Shown here: piece after piece, positions 40,133 to 49,462 of the stretch
Layout of the letters: every line of letters begins with the position of its first letter
Position numbering within the stretch: position 1 is the stretch's first letter
Assembly (NCBI RefSeq): GCF_900461525.1
Contig: NZ_UGOD01000001.1
Coordinates: 3,206,001 to 3,270,000, forward strand
DNA length: 64,000 nucleotides
Reading direction: 5' to 3'
DNA from: Legionella busanensis
GTDB lineage: Bacteria > Pseudomonadota > Gammaproteobacteria > Legionellales > Legionellaceae
The notes under the pieces: generated by a model
The model's database searches: none
The model's input: only the letters and a program-made list of their open reading frames with translations
Told to the model about the DNA's origin: nothing
Program-made: the position numbers and the translations under genes

Positions 40133-40861
40133 ATTTTATGCCTTCATTTAATCTTACTAATTTTAATACTGAATGTAACTTCTAGTTGGGCAAACGTTAA
40201 TACATCCCCGCTGATTAATATTTATTTAAAGCTATCACCTAGCAATGATGTACAAAAATATAGCAGTAAGTTTAAAAACATGCTCGCCCAAGATAAAGAT
40301 TTAGCAGATTATAATTTAAAACCTATTTTTGACAATCATCCTTTACATATTACGCTTTATTTAACTCAATATCCTCTTAAAAATACAAAACTCCTTATCA
40401 GCTATGTTAAGAAATTAAGCCAGCAATTTCATGCTTTTACTATTAAAGCACAATACTTAACAGCAGCACCTAGCGGCTATGTCATGCTGAAAATTAAACC
40501 ACAACTATACTTACAGCACGTAAGTGATAGCGTTGTTCGTTCAGTACATCACTTAAGGGATCCTTTAGCAAATATTCCTAGTTGGGCAGCCCATAATCCA
40601 CAAAAATTAAATAGTTTTAAGCAGTATGGGAGTCCGAATGTTTTCACTAATTATGCACCTCATCTTACCTTTTTAGCGCCTAAAGAAATTTATTCAGTGC
40701 AGAAAAAAAATCAGTTAATCCAGGGTCTAGCAAACGCTATAGAGCAATTTAATCAAAAGCATCCTACTACTATAAAAGCTACAGTTAGTGCTGTTGCTAT
40801 TGGCATTACAGATGAACAAGGACAAATCATCCAGGAGTTGGCTACTTTTGCGCTTAAATAA
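40091..40861 (+). CDS. Exported 2H phosphoesterase (2'-5' RNA ligase-like) protein
   Basis: The 256 residues contain the two His-x-Thr motifs that define the 2H superfamily, HITLYL (H86, T88) and HLTFLA (H191, T193), about 105 residues apart, as in RNA ligase/cyclic phosphodiesterase enzymes. A hydrophobic segment (about 15-29) ending in SSWA looks like a signal peptide with a long n-region, so the enzyme may act in the periplasm or outside. The ATG at 40091 has a perfect AGGAG 7 nt upstream, which supports this start although it lies inside aroE on the other strand. The substrate (cyclic nucleotide or RNA end) is unknown. Confidence 0.75.
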   Translation: MRNGIAYNSTTTNHILCLHLILLILILNVTSSWANVNTSPLINIYLKLSPSNDVQKYSSKFKNMLAQDKDLADYNLKPIFDNHPLHITLYLTQYPLKNTKLLISYVKKLSQQFHAFTIKAQYLTAAPSGYVMLKIKPQLYLQHVSDSVVRSVHHLRDPLANIPSWAAHNPQKLNSFKQYGSPNVFTNYAPHLTFLAPKEIYSVQKKNQLIQGLANAIEQFNQKHPTTIKATVSAVAIGITDEQGQIIQELATFALK

Positions 40862-40876
40862 GCTATTTTAGATTCC

Positions 40877-40912
40877 GCCATTGTTTAAAAGGCAAAGCTT
40901 TTAAACAATGGC
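40877..40912. terminator. Bidirectional hairpin between 2H gene and pepN
   Basis: A 15-bp perfect stem (arms 40877-40891 and 40898-40912) with a 6-nt loop lies between two convergent genes, 15 bp after the first stop and 11 bp before the pepN stop. The stem has internal A/T runs that give a T-rich 3' arm in both directions. It very likely ends both transcripts. Confidence 0.75.
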
Positions 40913-40923
40913 CTCATTAATCC

Positions 40924-43506
40924 TTATACCTGTAAGCTTTTTGCAACAATTTCGCTTAAATCACGTGATAAAGGATGAGTTTCTAAGCGTTTTAATTGCT
41001 CAAACATGAGCGATTGCCTTTTTTCATCATAACGGCGCCAACGAGTAAAAGGGGTCGCTAGGCGCGCTGTAACTTGGGGATTTATAGCATCAAGCTTAAT
41101 TAACATATCTGCTAGAAATTCATAACCGCTACCGTCTAAAGCATGAAAATGCCGTGGATTAGCCTGGACAAAAGCACCTATCACCGCTCTTACTTTGTTT
41201 GGATTGGTAAAAGAGAAAGCCGGATGACCTAATAATTCTTTCACTTTATTTAATGTATGAGGTAATTCACTTGTTGCTTGCACAGCAAACCACTTATCTA
41301 ATACTAATTCATCGTGGGCCCACTGCGTATAGAATTCATCTATTACTTTTTCTTTTACTTTAGCAACAGAACAGTTATTTAATAAGGCAAAACTTGTTAT
41401 TTGATCAGACATCGTACGTGATTCAGTAAATTGATTTTGACATGCATTTAATGTGGCTTCTTCATTCGCTTTCATCATAAACCATAAACAAGAATTACGC
41501 AGTTTTCTTTGCCCATAAGCCTTAGCATTCATTTCATGTTCTTCACGCGACCATAGTAAGTCATACATCGCTTGCGCTTGCTTATAAAGTGCTTTTCCTA
41601 ATTCCGCCCGATAAAAATCCCGAGCTGATTCAATAACATCGACATCAGTCGCTTCAACAAAAGTAGCTACTTCTTCAAACTCAGGTGGCATTATTAACTC
41701 AGCACGTAAGGCTAAATCTAAAGATTCATCTTGCAAGACATGTGCAAAAGCCGCAGTTAAATTAGGTGGAATTTTCCACTCACTTCTTGCTGTTTTGCAA
41801 AAATTCGCAAGACAAGAAAGTGCTAAACATTGTGCAGCATCCCATTTAGCAAAACCATCCGTTTCGAAGCGCAATAAAGCTAATAAATCATCCTGACTGA
41901 GCTCTCTTTGTATTTTAACTGGGGCTGAAAATTCTCGTAATAAAGAAATCACCGGCCTTGAGGTAATATTCTTGAAAGTAAAAGTTTGTTGTCGCTCACG
42001 TAATTCTAATAAATCTTGCTCTAACGAAAATAATTTTCCATTTTGAGCAAATAATGCTATTCGGATAGGAATATGAAAAGGTTGTTTTTCCAGGCATTCT
42101 GCCGTTGGCGGACAGCTTTGAGTCAACGTTAAAGTTAATGTATCATCTTTATAGTCGCTTGTTACTGCAACCGTAGGCGTACCAGCTTGACTATACCAAC
42201 GTTTAAATTGGGTAAAATCAACATTGTTAGCGTCTTCCATTGCAGCCACAAAATCATCAATAGTTACGGCTTGACCATCATGGCGATTAAAATACAAATC
42301 CATACCACGACGAAACCCCTCTTTACCTAATAAAGTATACTGCATACGAATTACTTCAGACCCTTTATTATAGACAGTCGATGTATAAAAATTATTAATT
42401 TCTTGATAAGCTTCAGGCCTAACTGGGTGTGCCATTGCACCAGCATCTTCGGGAAATTGAGTTGTTTTTAATACTTTTACATCTAAAATACGATTAACAT
42501 CACGTGAATTCATGTCACGTGAAAATTCTTGATCGCGAAATACCGTTAGACCTTCTTTTAAACTTAATTGAAACCAATCGCGACATGTTACTCGGTTTCC
42601 GGTCCAATTATGAAAGTATTCATGAGCAACTACCCCTTCCACATCAGCAAAATCTTGATCGGTTGCTGTGTCAGATCTAGCTAAAATATATTTAGAATTA
42701 AAAATATTTAGACCCTTGTTCTCCATAGCCCCCATATTAAAATCACTAACCGCAACAATCATAAAGATTGATAAGTCATATTCTCGTCCATAAACTTCTT
42801 CATCCCACCGCATACATTTATGTAAAGAAGCCATGGCATGCGCACATTTATCTTCATTTCCAAGCTCAACATAAATTCTTAAATCAACTTTTTTACCTGA
42901 GCAAGTTGTAAACTCATCAGATACGCAAGCTAAGTTACCTGCAACTAAGGCAAATAAATAAGAAGGCTTTTTAAATGGATCTTGCCAAATGACCCAGTGC
43001 CGCCCATTTTCTGCATCGCCTGCTTCAATTAAATTACCATTGGAAAGCAAAATTGGATATTTTTCCTTATCAGCGGTAATACGAGTAGTAAAAGTTGAAA
43101 GGACATCGGGACGATCAGGATAAAACGTTATTCGGCGAAAGCCTTCTGCTTCACATTGAGTACAAAATAATTGATTTGAGCGGTAAAGCCCTGAAAGTTT
43201 TGAATTTTTTTGCGGGTAAATACGGGTTACAATCGTCAAGGTAAACTGCTCTGGACAATCATTAAGCAGCAAATCATCATTTTTATGACTATAATCTTTG
43301 TCTGTAAGAGGCTCATTATTTAAAGCGATACTTATTAATTCTAATTCATCACCATATAAATGTAATAAACCAGGATGCACTCGCTTAAGCGACATTTTAT
43401 TTTCGACTAACACATAATCATCATACAGCTCAAAATTTAGATAGATATTTTCTACTAGAAAGTTTGGTGGCATATAGTCCTTCAAAAAAATAGTTGTGTC
43501 TGGCAT
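40924..43506 (-). CDS. pepN: Aminopeptidase N
   Basis: PepN is a cytoplasmic M1 zinc aminopeptidase that removes N-terminal residues from peptides. At 860 residues it is the E. coli-type long form. The exopeptidase motif is GAMENKGLN (about 260-268), the zinc site HEYFHNW with KEGLTVFRD (about 295-325), and a transition-state Tyr lies in FYTSTVYNKGSE. The C-terminal helical domain covers about 540-860. Peptide use fits an amino-acid-consuming organism. It is divergent from prkA. Confidence 0.96.
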   Translation of the reverse strand: MPDTTIFLKDYMPPNFLVENIYLNFELYDDYVLVENKMSLKRVHPGLLHLYGDELELISIALNNEPLTDKDYSHKNDDLLLNDCPEQFTLTIVTRIYPQKNSKLSGLYRSNQLFCTQCEAEGFRRITFYPDRPDVLSTFTTRITADKEKYPILLSNGNLIEAGDAENGRHWVIWQDPFKKPSYLFALVAGNLACVSDEFTTCSGKKVDLRIYVELGNEDKCAHAMASLHKCMRWDEEVYGREYDLSIFMIVAVSDFNMGAMENKGLNIFNSKYILARSDTATDQDFADVEGVVAHEYFHNWTGNRVTCRDWFQLSLKEGLTVFRDQEFSRDMNSRDVNRILDVKVLKTTQFPEDAGAMAHPVRPEAYQEINNFYTSTVYNKGSEVIRMQYTLLGKEGFRRGMDLYFNRHDGQAVTIDDFVAAMEDANNVDFTQFKRWYSQAGTPTVAVTSDYKDDTLTLTLTQSCPPTAECLEKQPFHIPIRIALFAQNGKLFSLEQDLLELRERQQTFTFKNITSRPVISLLREFSAPVKIQRELSQDDLLALLRFETDGFAKWDAAQCLALSCLANFCKTARSEWKIPPNLTAAFAHVLQDESLDLALRAELIMPPEFEEVATFVEATDVDVIESARDFYRAELGKALYKQAQAMYDLLWSREEHEMNAKAYGQRKLRNSCLWFMMKANEEATLNACQNQFTESRTMSDQITSFALLNNCSVAKVKEKVIDEFYTQWAHDELVLDKWFAVQATSELPHTLNKVKELLGHPAFSFTNPNKVRAVIGAFVQANPRHFHALDGSGYEFLADMLIKLDAINPQVTARLATPFTRWRRYDEKRQSLMFEQLKRLETHPLSRDLSEIVAKSLQV

Positions 43507-43597
43507 GATGAATACTCCGGTGACAAAAAATAAAATTGGGCGCTAATAAATAATGAATTGATTCTTCGTAATTTTTTAAACTTTTTAGCTAATTAGT

Positions 43598-43608
43598 TCT
43601 ATACTAAA
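43598..43608 (+). promoter_or_regulatory. Sigma-S-like extended -10 upstream of prkA
   Basis: TCTATACTAAA contains CTATACT, the classic RpoS-preferred extended -10 (consensus KCTATACTTAA), about 90 bp before the prkA ATG. The -35 region (TAAACT at 17 bp) is poor, as tolerated by sigma-S. The E. coli yeaGH orthologues are RpoS-dependent, so stationary-phase control is likely. Confidence 0.55.
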
Positions 43609-43698
43609 TTATAACCAGTTTAACAAATTTACCACTGAATTAATAAAAGAAGAATTAGCGTTTTCCTCCTCCCAGGAAACGTCATAGAGGATAGCAAA

Positions 43699-45630
43699 AT
43701 GAATACGCATGATTTTCTAACCAGCTACACCAAACGCTTTGTTGACAACAAGGAAGAAGAGTTAAGCTTAGGCGAATATTTAGAGCTATGTCGTCAAGAT
43801 CCTTCTGCCTATGCTAATCCTGCAGAGCGACTATTAATGGCTATTGGCGAACCTGAGGTAATTGATACTCGCCATGATCCTGTTTTATCTCGTATTTTTT
43901 CTAATAAAGTAATTCATCGATACCCAGTTTTCAGAGAGTTTTTTGGCATGGAAGAGCCTATTGAGCAAATCGTAGGCTTTCTTAAGCATGCTGCGCAAGG
44001 ATTAGAAGAAACTAAGCAAGTGCTTTATCTCCTAGGCCCTGTCGGCGGAGGAAAATCTTCCTTAGCTGAAAAATTAAAAGATTTAATGCAGAAAGTACCT
44101 TTCTACGCTATTAAGGGCTCACCTGTTTTTGATACCCCTTTATCCTTATTTAATCCGGAGGAAGATGCTGAGCTTTTAGAAGAACGTTTTGGTATTCCAA
44201 GACGTTATCTACGTTATGTTATGTCCCCATGGGCTGTAAAACGCTTACATGAATATAATGGTGATATTAATCAGTTTAAAGTTATAAAAATTAAACCTTC
44301 ACGATTAAAACAAATTGCAATTGCTAAAACTGAACCGGGGGATGATAACAATCAGGATATTTCAGCTTTGGTAGGTAAAGTCGATATCCGCAAGCTTGAA
44401 GAATTCTCGCAAGACGATCCGGATGCTTATAGTTACTCAGGCGGATTATGCCGTGCTAACCGTGGTTTACTCGAATTTGTGGAAATGTTTAAAGCACCTA
44501 TTAAAGTATTACATCCACTATTAACTGCCACTCAGGAAGGTAACTACAATGCCACTGAAGGGCTATCCGCTATTCCTTTTGAAGGTATTATCCTTGCTCA
44601 TTCTAATGAATCTGAATGGCAGGCATTCCGTAACAATAAAAATAATGAAGCGTTTATTGATCGGATTAACATTGTTAAAGTTCCTTATTGCTTACGTGTT
44701 TCAGAAGAAATAAAAATTTATGAGAAATTAATTGATAACAGCTCATTAATAAATGCCCACTGCTCGCCAGGAACATTAGATATGTTGGCACAATTTTCTG
44801 TACTAACACGTCTAAAAGAACCACAAAACTCAAGCATTTATTCTAAAATGCGTGTTTATAATGGTGAAAGCTTAAAAGATACCGACCCTAAAGCAAAATC
44901 TTACCAAGAATATCGTGATTTTGCTGGTGTTGATGAAGGGATGAGTGGTATTTCTACCCGCTTTGCTTTCAAGATTTTATCAAAAGTTTTCAATTTTGAT
45001 CATAGTGAGGTTGCAGCTAACCCAGTGCATTTACTCTATGTACTTGAAAGGCAAATTGAACAAGAGCAGTTTTCACAAGAATTACATGAGAAGTATTTAA
45101 CTTTTATCAAAGAGTATTTATCACCGAAATACGTTGAATTCATTGGTAAAGAGATTCAAACAGCTTACTTAGAATCGTATTCAGAGTATGGCCAAAATAT
45201 TTTTGACAGGTATATTACATATGCTGATTTTTGGATTCAAGATCAAGATTACCGAGATCCTGATACGGGCGAAATTTTTGATCGCAGCGCATTAAATTCT
45301 GAATTAGAAAAAATTGAAAAGCCAGCTGGGATTTCCAATCCAAAAGACTTTCGTAACGAAGTTGTGAATTTTGTGCTTCGCGCTCGTGCTAATTATCATG
45401 GTAAGAATCCAATGTGGAACAGTTATGAAAAACTTCGAACTGTTATTGAGAAAAAAATGTTTACCAATACAGAGGATTTATTACCAGTTATTTCTTTTAA
45501 TGCCAAAGCTTCTGAAGATGATAAGAAAAAACATGAGGAATTTATAGCCCGGATGGTAGAGAAAGGTTACACTCGCAAGCAGGTACGTCTACTTTGTGAA
45601 TGGTATTTGCGTGTACGGAAGTCGCAATAA
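43699..45630 (+). CDS. prkA: Serine protein kinase PrkA (YeaG family)
   Basis: This is a cytoplasmic AAA-plus-kinase protein of the stationary-phase/nutrient-stress response. At 643 residues it is nearly the same length as E. coli YeaG (644). Walker A is GPVGGGKSS (about 114-122) within the AAA_PrkA domain. The C-terminal PrkA domain (about 395-643) is present, with LLPVISFNAKASEDDKKKH near its end. GAGG lies about 8 nt before ATG. It is first in the prkA-yeaH-spoVR operon, a widely conserved trio. Confidence 0.95.
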   Translation: MNTHDFLTSYTKRFVDNKEEELSLGEYLELCRQDPSAYANPAERLLMAIGEPEVIDTRHDPVLSRIFSNKVIHRYPVFREFFGMEEPIEQIVGFLKHAAQGLEETKQVLYLLGPVGGGKSSLAEKLKDLMQKVPFYAIKGSPVFDTPLSLFNPEEDAELLEERFGIPRRYLRYVMSPWAVKRLHEYNGDINQFKVIKIKPSRLKQIAIAKTEPGDDNNQDISALVGKVDIRKLEEFSQDDPDAYSYSGGLCRANRGLLEFVEMFKAPIKVLHPLLTATQEGNYNATEGLSAIPFEGIILAHSNESEWQAFRNNKNNEAFIDRINIVKVPYCLRVSEEIKIYEKLIDNSSLINAHCSPGTLDMLAQFSVLTRLKEPQNSSIYSKMRVYNGESLKDTDPKAKSYQEYRDFAGVDEGMSGISTRFAFKILSKVFNFDHSEVAANPVHLLYVLERQIEQEQFSQELHEKYLTFIKEYLSPKYVEFIGKEIQTAYLESYSEYGQNIFDRYITYADFWIQDQDYRDPDTGEIFDRSALNSELEKIEKPAGISNPKDFRNEVVNFVLRARANYHGKNPMWNSYEKLRTVIEKKMFTNTEDLLPVISFNAKASEDDKKKHEEFIARMVEKGYTRKQVRLLCEWYLRVRKSQ

Positions 45631-45633
45631 TAG

Positions 45634-45657
45634 TTAAGTAATCGTATGATTACTTAA
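45634..45657 (+). promoter_or_regulatory. Intercistronic hairpin between prkA and yeaH
   Basis: A perfect 10-bp stem (arms TTAAGTAATC and GATTACTTAA) with a 4-nt GTAT loop begins 4 bp after the prkA stop. No T-run follows, so it is more likely an RNA stabiliser or partial attenuator that sets different levels for prkA and yeaH. Confidence 0.5.
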
Positions 45658-45702
45658 GTTTACTTGCCTTAAACGAGATCGGGTGAGGAGAAATACTAAG
45701 CC

Positions 45703-46968
45703 ATGTCACAATTTATTGATCGTCGAGAAAATGCTGGTAAAAAAAGCACTGTAAATAGACAGCGCTTTTTAAGGCGTTATAAAAATCAGATCAAACGTGC
45801 CGTGTCAGACGCTGTAGGCCGTCGTAGTATTACTGAAATTGATCAGGGTGAGCAAATTAGTATTCCTGCACGGGATATTTCTGAGCCGACCTTCAGAAAT
45901 GGGCATGGGGGTCAGGTCGAGCGCGTGTTGCCAGGCAATGATCAATTTATTGCAGGCGACAGAATAAAACGACCTAATCAAGGTGGACAGGGATCTGGGG
46001 GCAGTCAAGCCAGTAAAGATGGCGAAGGCGAAGATGAGTTTGTATTTCAGTTATCAAGAGAAGAATTTTTAGAATTATACTTTGAAGATTTGGAACTGCC
46101 TGATTTAATTAAAAAAGATTTAGCTAAAGTTAGAAATTTTAAAGTGGTTCGGGCCGGGGTTACGACCAGTGGTGTACCTACTAATATAAATATTGTACGT
46201 TCGATGCGGCAAGCCACTAGTCGGCGTATGGCACTTGCAGCCCCTTACAAAAGAAAGTTACATGCAGCACAAGAAGAATTAAATCGCTTAGAAGCTCAAG
46301 CAAATCCTGATCGTTTAGAAGTCTTGCGTCTACAACGAGATATTGAATTTTACAAAAAGAAAATAAAATCCGTTCCTTTTATAGACACAATTGATTTACG
46401 TTATAACAATCGAATTCGCATCCCAACACCTACAACACAAGCGGTGATGTTTTGTATTATGGATGTTTCGGGCTCCATGGATGAAGCTAAGAAAGATATT
46501 GCTAAGCGTTTTTTTATTCTCTTATATCTTTTTTTGACCAAGAACTATGAAAAGATTGACTTAGTTTTTATTCGCCATCACACGTCAGCTAAAGAAGTCA
46601 GTGAAGATGAATTTTTTTATTCACGCGAAACGGGTGGTACTGTTGTTTCTAGTGCATTAGAACTGTTAAGTACGCTTATTGAAGCTCGCTATCCTGCTGC
46701 TTCTTGGAATATTTATGTAGCTCAAGCCTCAGACGGTGATAACTGGAATGCAGATTCACCTTACTGCCAAGAGTTATTACAAGAAAAAATCATGCCACTT
46801 TTGCAATACTTTGCTTATATAGAAATCATGCCTAGGCATCATCAGAGCCTCTGGGAAGTTTATCAGCAGATTCGAGAAAGATATGCTAATTTTGCAATGG
46901 AGAATATTGATACAGTTGCTGATATTTATCCTGTATTTCGTGAGCTGTTTAAGAGGAAAACAGTATGA
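45703..46968 (+). CDS. yeaH: YeaH/DUF444 VWA-domain protein
   Basis: This is the DUF444 partner of PrkA; its molecular role is unknown. The 421 residues have a basic, Gly-rich N-terminal part (about 1-105, including GGQGSGGSQ), a helical middle, and a C-terminal von Willebrand A-like domain. The MIDAS motif is [12 protein letters not shown] (about 253-264) with a later TGGT. GGTGAGGAG precedes the ATG. It overlaps spoVR by 4 bp (ATGA), so the two are coupled. Confidence 0.93.
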   Translation: MSQFIDRRENAGKKSTVNRQRFLRRYKNQIKRAVSDAVGRRSITEIDQGEQISIPARDISEPTFRNGHGGQVERVLPGNDQFIAGDRIKRPNQGGQGSGGSQASKDGEGEDEFVFQLSREEFLELYFEDLELPDLIKKDLAKVRNFKVVRAGVTTSGVPTNINIVRSMRQATSRRMALAAPYKRKLHAAQEELNRLEAQANPDRLEVLRLQRDIEFYKKKIKSVPFIDTIDLRYNNRIRIPTPTTQAVMFCIMDVSGSMDEAKKDIAKRFFILLYLFLTKNYEKIDLVFIRHHTSAKEVSEDEFFYSRETGGTVVSSALELLSTLIEARYPAASWNIYVAQASDGDNWNADSPYCQELLQEKIMPLLQYFAYIEIMPRHHQSLWEVYQQIRERYANFAMENIDTVADIYPVFRELFKRKTV

Positions 46969-48497
46969 GAAAGAAAAAAAAGCTTTTATCAACTGGTGCT
47001 GATTGGACTTTTGAACTCATTCAAGCTTACGATCGAGAAATTGGCAAGCTTGCTCGTGATTTTAAACTAGAGACTTACCCAAACCAAATTGAAATAATTA
47101 CGGCTGAGCAAATGATGGATGCTTATGCGTCTGTTGGTATGCCTATTGGATATCACCACTGGTCATTTGGCAAACATTTTGTCGGTGTAGAAAAGAGCTA
47201 TCAGCGTGGCGAGATGGGTTTGGCCTATGAACTGGTGATTAATTCTAATCCTTGTATTGCGTATTTAATGGAAGAAAATACGATGGCAATGCAGGCTTTA
47301 GTTATTGCACACGCTTGTTATGGCCATAATTCTTTTTTTAAAAATAACTATTTATTTAAAATGTGGACCTCAGCTGATGCAATTATCGATTATTTAGTTT
47401 TTGCTAGAAATTATATCAGTGAATGTGAGGAACGCTATGGTATTGATGAGGTAGAAAGCATATTAGATGCTTGCCATGCTTTAATGAACTATGGTGTCGA
47501 TCGCTACAAGCATCCACCTGCATTATCTATTCAAGAAGAGAAAATTCGGCAACAGAATAGAGAAATCTACTTACAATCACAGATTAATGAATTATGGCGA
47601 ACCATTCCTCAAGGCAAACAAACTCAATCCTCTAAACAAGAGAAGCGATTTCCACCTGAGCCGCAGGAAAATATACTTTATTTTTTAGAAAAAAATGCGC
47701 CATTATTACAATCTTGGCAGCGTGAGATTATTCGCATTGTACGTAAAATTGCTCAATATTTTTACCCACAAGGGCAAACTAAAGTCATGAATGAAGGGTG
47801 GGCTACCTTTTGGCATTATACGTTAATTAATGCTCTTTATGATGAAGGCCTGATTGCTGACGAATTTATGTTAGAAATTTTACAAAATCATACAAATGTT
47901 ATCAGACAACCCTCTTTCAGTAGCCCTTATTACAGTGGCATTAACCCTTACACGCTAGGCTATCACATGATGCAAGACATTAAACGCATTTGTGAAAATC
48001 CAACTGAAGAAGATAAACGCTGGTTTCCTTATTTAGCTAATACGGATTGGCTAACAGGTCTAGACACAGCGATGCGTAATTTTAAAGATGAAAGTTTCAT
48101 TGCTCAGTATTTATCGCCTCATCTCATTCGCGAATTAAAGCTTTTTCATATTATTGATGATGATGAGAATACCGATATTATTGTTAATGCTATTCATGAT
48201 GAGTTGGGTTATCAATCTGTCCGTGAAGCCTTATCTAGGCAATATAATTTAGGTTATTTAGAGCCAGATATTCAAATCTATTCAGTCGATACGGAAGGCG
48301 ATCGCTCTTTAACATTACATCATACGCAACGTAATAATGTTCCGCTTGCTGCAACTGCTCAAGAAGTTTTAAAACATCTTTATACGCTCTGGAAATTTCC
48401 TATTAAATTACAATCTATTGATATAGATGGTAAAGTCACTGCTGAGTATCAATGCCCGCCACCGCCCTTATCTAAAAGTGCTAAAGATAGTAAATAA
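46965..48497 (+). CDS. spoVR: SpoVR family protein (YcgB)
   Basis: This is a conserved protein linked with PrkA and YeaH in stress and sporulation-related programmes; its biochemical role is not known. The 510 residues match E. coli YcgB in length. Family segments include [31 protein letters not shown] and [15 protein letters not shown], with invariant His and Glu residues that suggest metal binding. It starts within the yeaH stop (ATGA). No convincing terminator follows. Confidence 0.94.
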   Translation: MRKKKKLLSTGADWTFELIQAYDREIGKLARDFKLETYPNQIEIITAEQMMDAYASVGMPIGYHHWSFGKHFVGVEKSYQRGEMGLAYELVINSNPCIAYLMEENTMAMQALVIAHACYGHNSFFKNNYLFKMWTSADAIIDYLVFARNYISECEERYGIDEVESILDACHALMNYGVDRYKHPPALSIQEEKIRQQNREIYLQSQINELWRTIPQGKQTQSSKQEKRFPPEPQENILYFLEKNAPLLQSWQREIIRIVRKIAQYFYPQGQTKVMNEGWATFWHYTLINALYDEGLIADEFMLEILQNHTNVIRQPSFSSPYYSGINPYTLGYHMMQDIKRICENPTEEDKRWFPYLANTDWLTGLDTAMRNFKDESFIAQYLSPHLIRELKLFHIIDDDENTDIIVNAIHDELGYQSVREALSRQYNLGYLEPDIQIYSVDTEGDRSLTLHHTQRNNVPLAATAQEVLKHLYTLWKFPIKLQSIDIDGKVTAEYQCPPPPLSKSAKDSK

Positions 48498-48598
48498 AAT
48501 TAGTTATTAAGTTTCGCTTTTCTTAAACAAAGCTGCCCAAATCTGGACCAAACAATATTTTTCTGTAAAATACAATTTTTTTCAAAAAAGAGGATAAA

Positions 48599-49282
48599 AT
48601 GCCTGGATTTTTTTCTGCAAAAGCGGCTCAATCGCTGACTGAGTGGTCTAACTTTTATATTGACTGGTCTCGTGTTGGCGAATTATTACGTCAAGGTACA
48701 CACCGCTATACCCGGCAGGAGCTAATACAACGCGGTATTATTTTAATAAGCATAGGTGCCGGCGGTTATACAGGTTATAATTATAATAACCAAAATTCTA
48801 GTCTTATGTCAGGCTTATACAGTATGTCAGGCTGTTTTGTAGGCTTTGTTGTTTCTCATCTAGTTGTAATTGCACCTTTAATCTATAAACGCTATCAACT
48901 TAGTCAAGAGTGTGCTGATAAACAAAAAATAATTTTAGATTCTTTACAAGAGTTAAAAAGTCATTCCCCTAATCAAGAAATAGCCAATAACTTAATTGGT
49001 TTAATTGCAACACATGTTCAAACCATTATGACTATGAATCTTAGTACTGAAAGTCGTGCAAACGCATCTCTAACTTGGGGTAGACGTCGTAGTTTATTGA
49101 CTAATTTAGCTACAAAGCTTAACGATGATATCGATATACTTAATAACAATTCTGATTTTATAGAGGAAATGCAGCAATTTTGGTCTAAAGATACTAATGC
49201 TTTAGTAGAAGAACTTAAAACCTATTCTCTACGAGAAAATGCTAATATTGAAAATTTTACAGCAACACCAACATTAAGATAA
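48599..49282 (+). CDS. Small unknown membrane protein
   Basis: No family recognised; 227 residues. An N-terminal amphipathic part is followed by two membrane helices (about 46-63 and 70-96) and IYKRYQLSQECADKQ, then helical cytoplasmic sequence. The placement of YKRYQL right after the second helix, leading into a helix, repeats the pattern of the 457-residue protein at 34423. GAGG 6-7 nt before ATG gives a strong start. It lies about 100 bp after spoVR with its own hairpin terminator downstream. An effector or envelope role is possible but unproven. Confidence 0.7.
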   Translation: MPGFFSAKAAQSLTEWSNFYIDWSRVGELLRQGTHRYTRQELIQRGIILISIGAGGYTGYNYNNQNSSLMSGLYSMSGCFVGFVVSHLVVIAPLIYKRYQLSQECADKQKIILDSLQELKSHSPNQEIANNLIGLIATHVQTIMTMNLSTESRANASLTWGRRRSLLTNLATKLNDDIDILNNNSDFIEEMQQFWSKDTNALVEELKTYSLRENANIENFTATPTLR

Positions 49283-49310
49283 GCTTATAATCTTCTATGC
49301 CATATCTCTA

Positions 49311-49335
49311 CTAGGTTAGATTCAATCTAACCTAG
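49311..49335 (+). terminator. Hairpin terminator after small membrane protein gene
   Basis: A perfect 11-bp stem, CTAGGTTAGAT with ATCTAACCTAG, and a 3-nt loop, starts about 28 bp after the stop codon. CTAAATTCTTATTATAT follows, a moderate T-rich tail. It separates this gene from the NRPS gene. Confidence 0.7.
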
Positions 49336-49381
49336 CTAAATTCTTATTATATATTAAATCAAATATATCTCTGATAACTAA

Positions 49382-49409
49382 TTGGCACGATTAATGAATA
49401 CTTTATTAA
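49382..49409 (+). promoter_or_regulatory. Possible sigma-70 promoter of NRPS gene
   Basis: TTGGCA (49382-49387) and TATTAA (49404-49409) are spaced 16 bp, about 54 bp before the start codon. Very AT-rich surroundings make chance matches common, so support is modest. Confidence 0.4.
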
Positions 49410-49462
49410 TAATTCTGTCTAATTTTTAGGCTAAAATTTATTAATAAGGGGGATTATGGACT

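Noticed and set aside
49383-49398. TGGCACG resembling a sigma-54 -24 element before the NRPS gene
   Set aside because: The -12 part reads AATGA instead of TTGC at the required distance, so the GC dinucleotide is missing.
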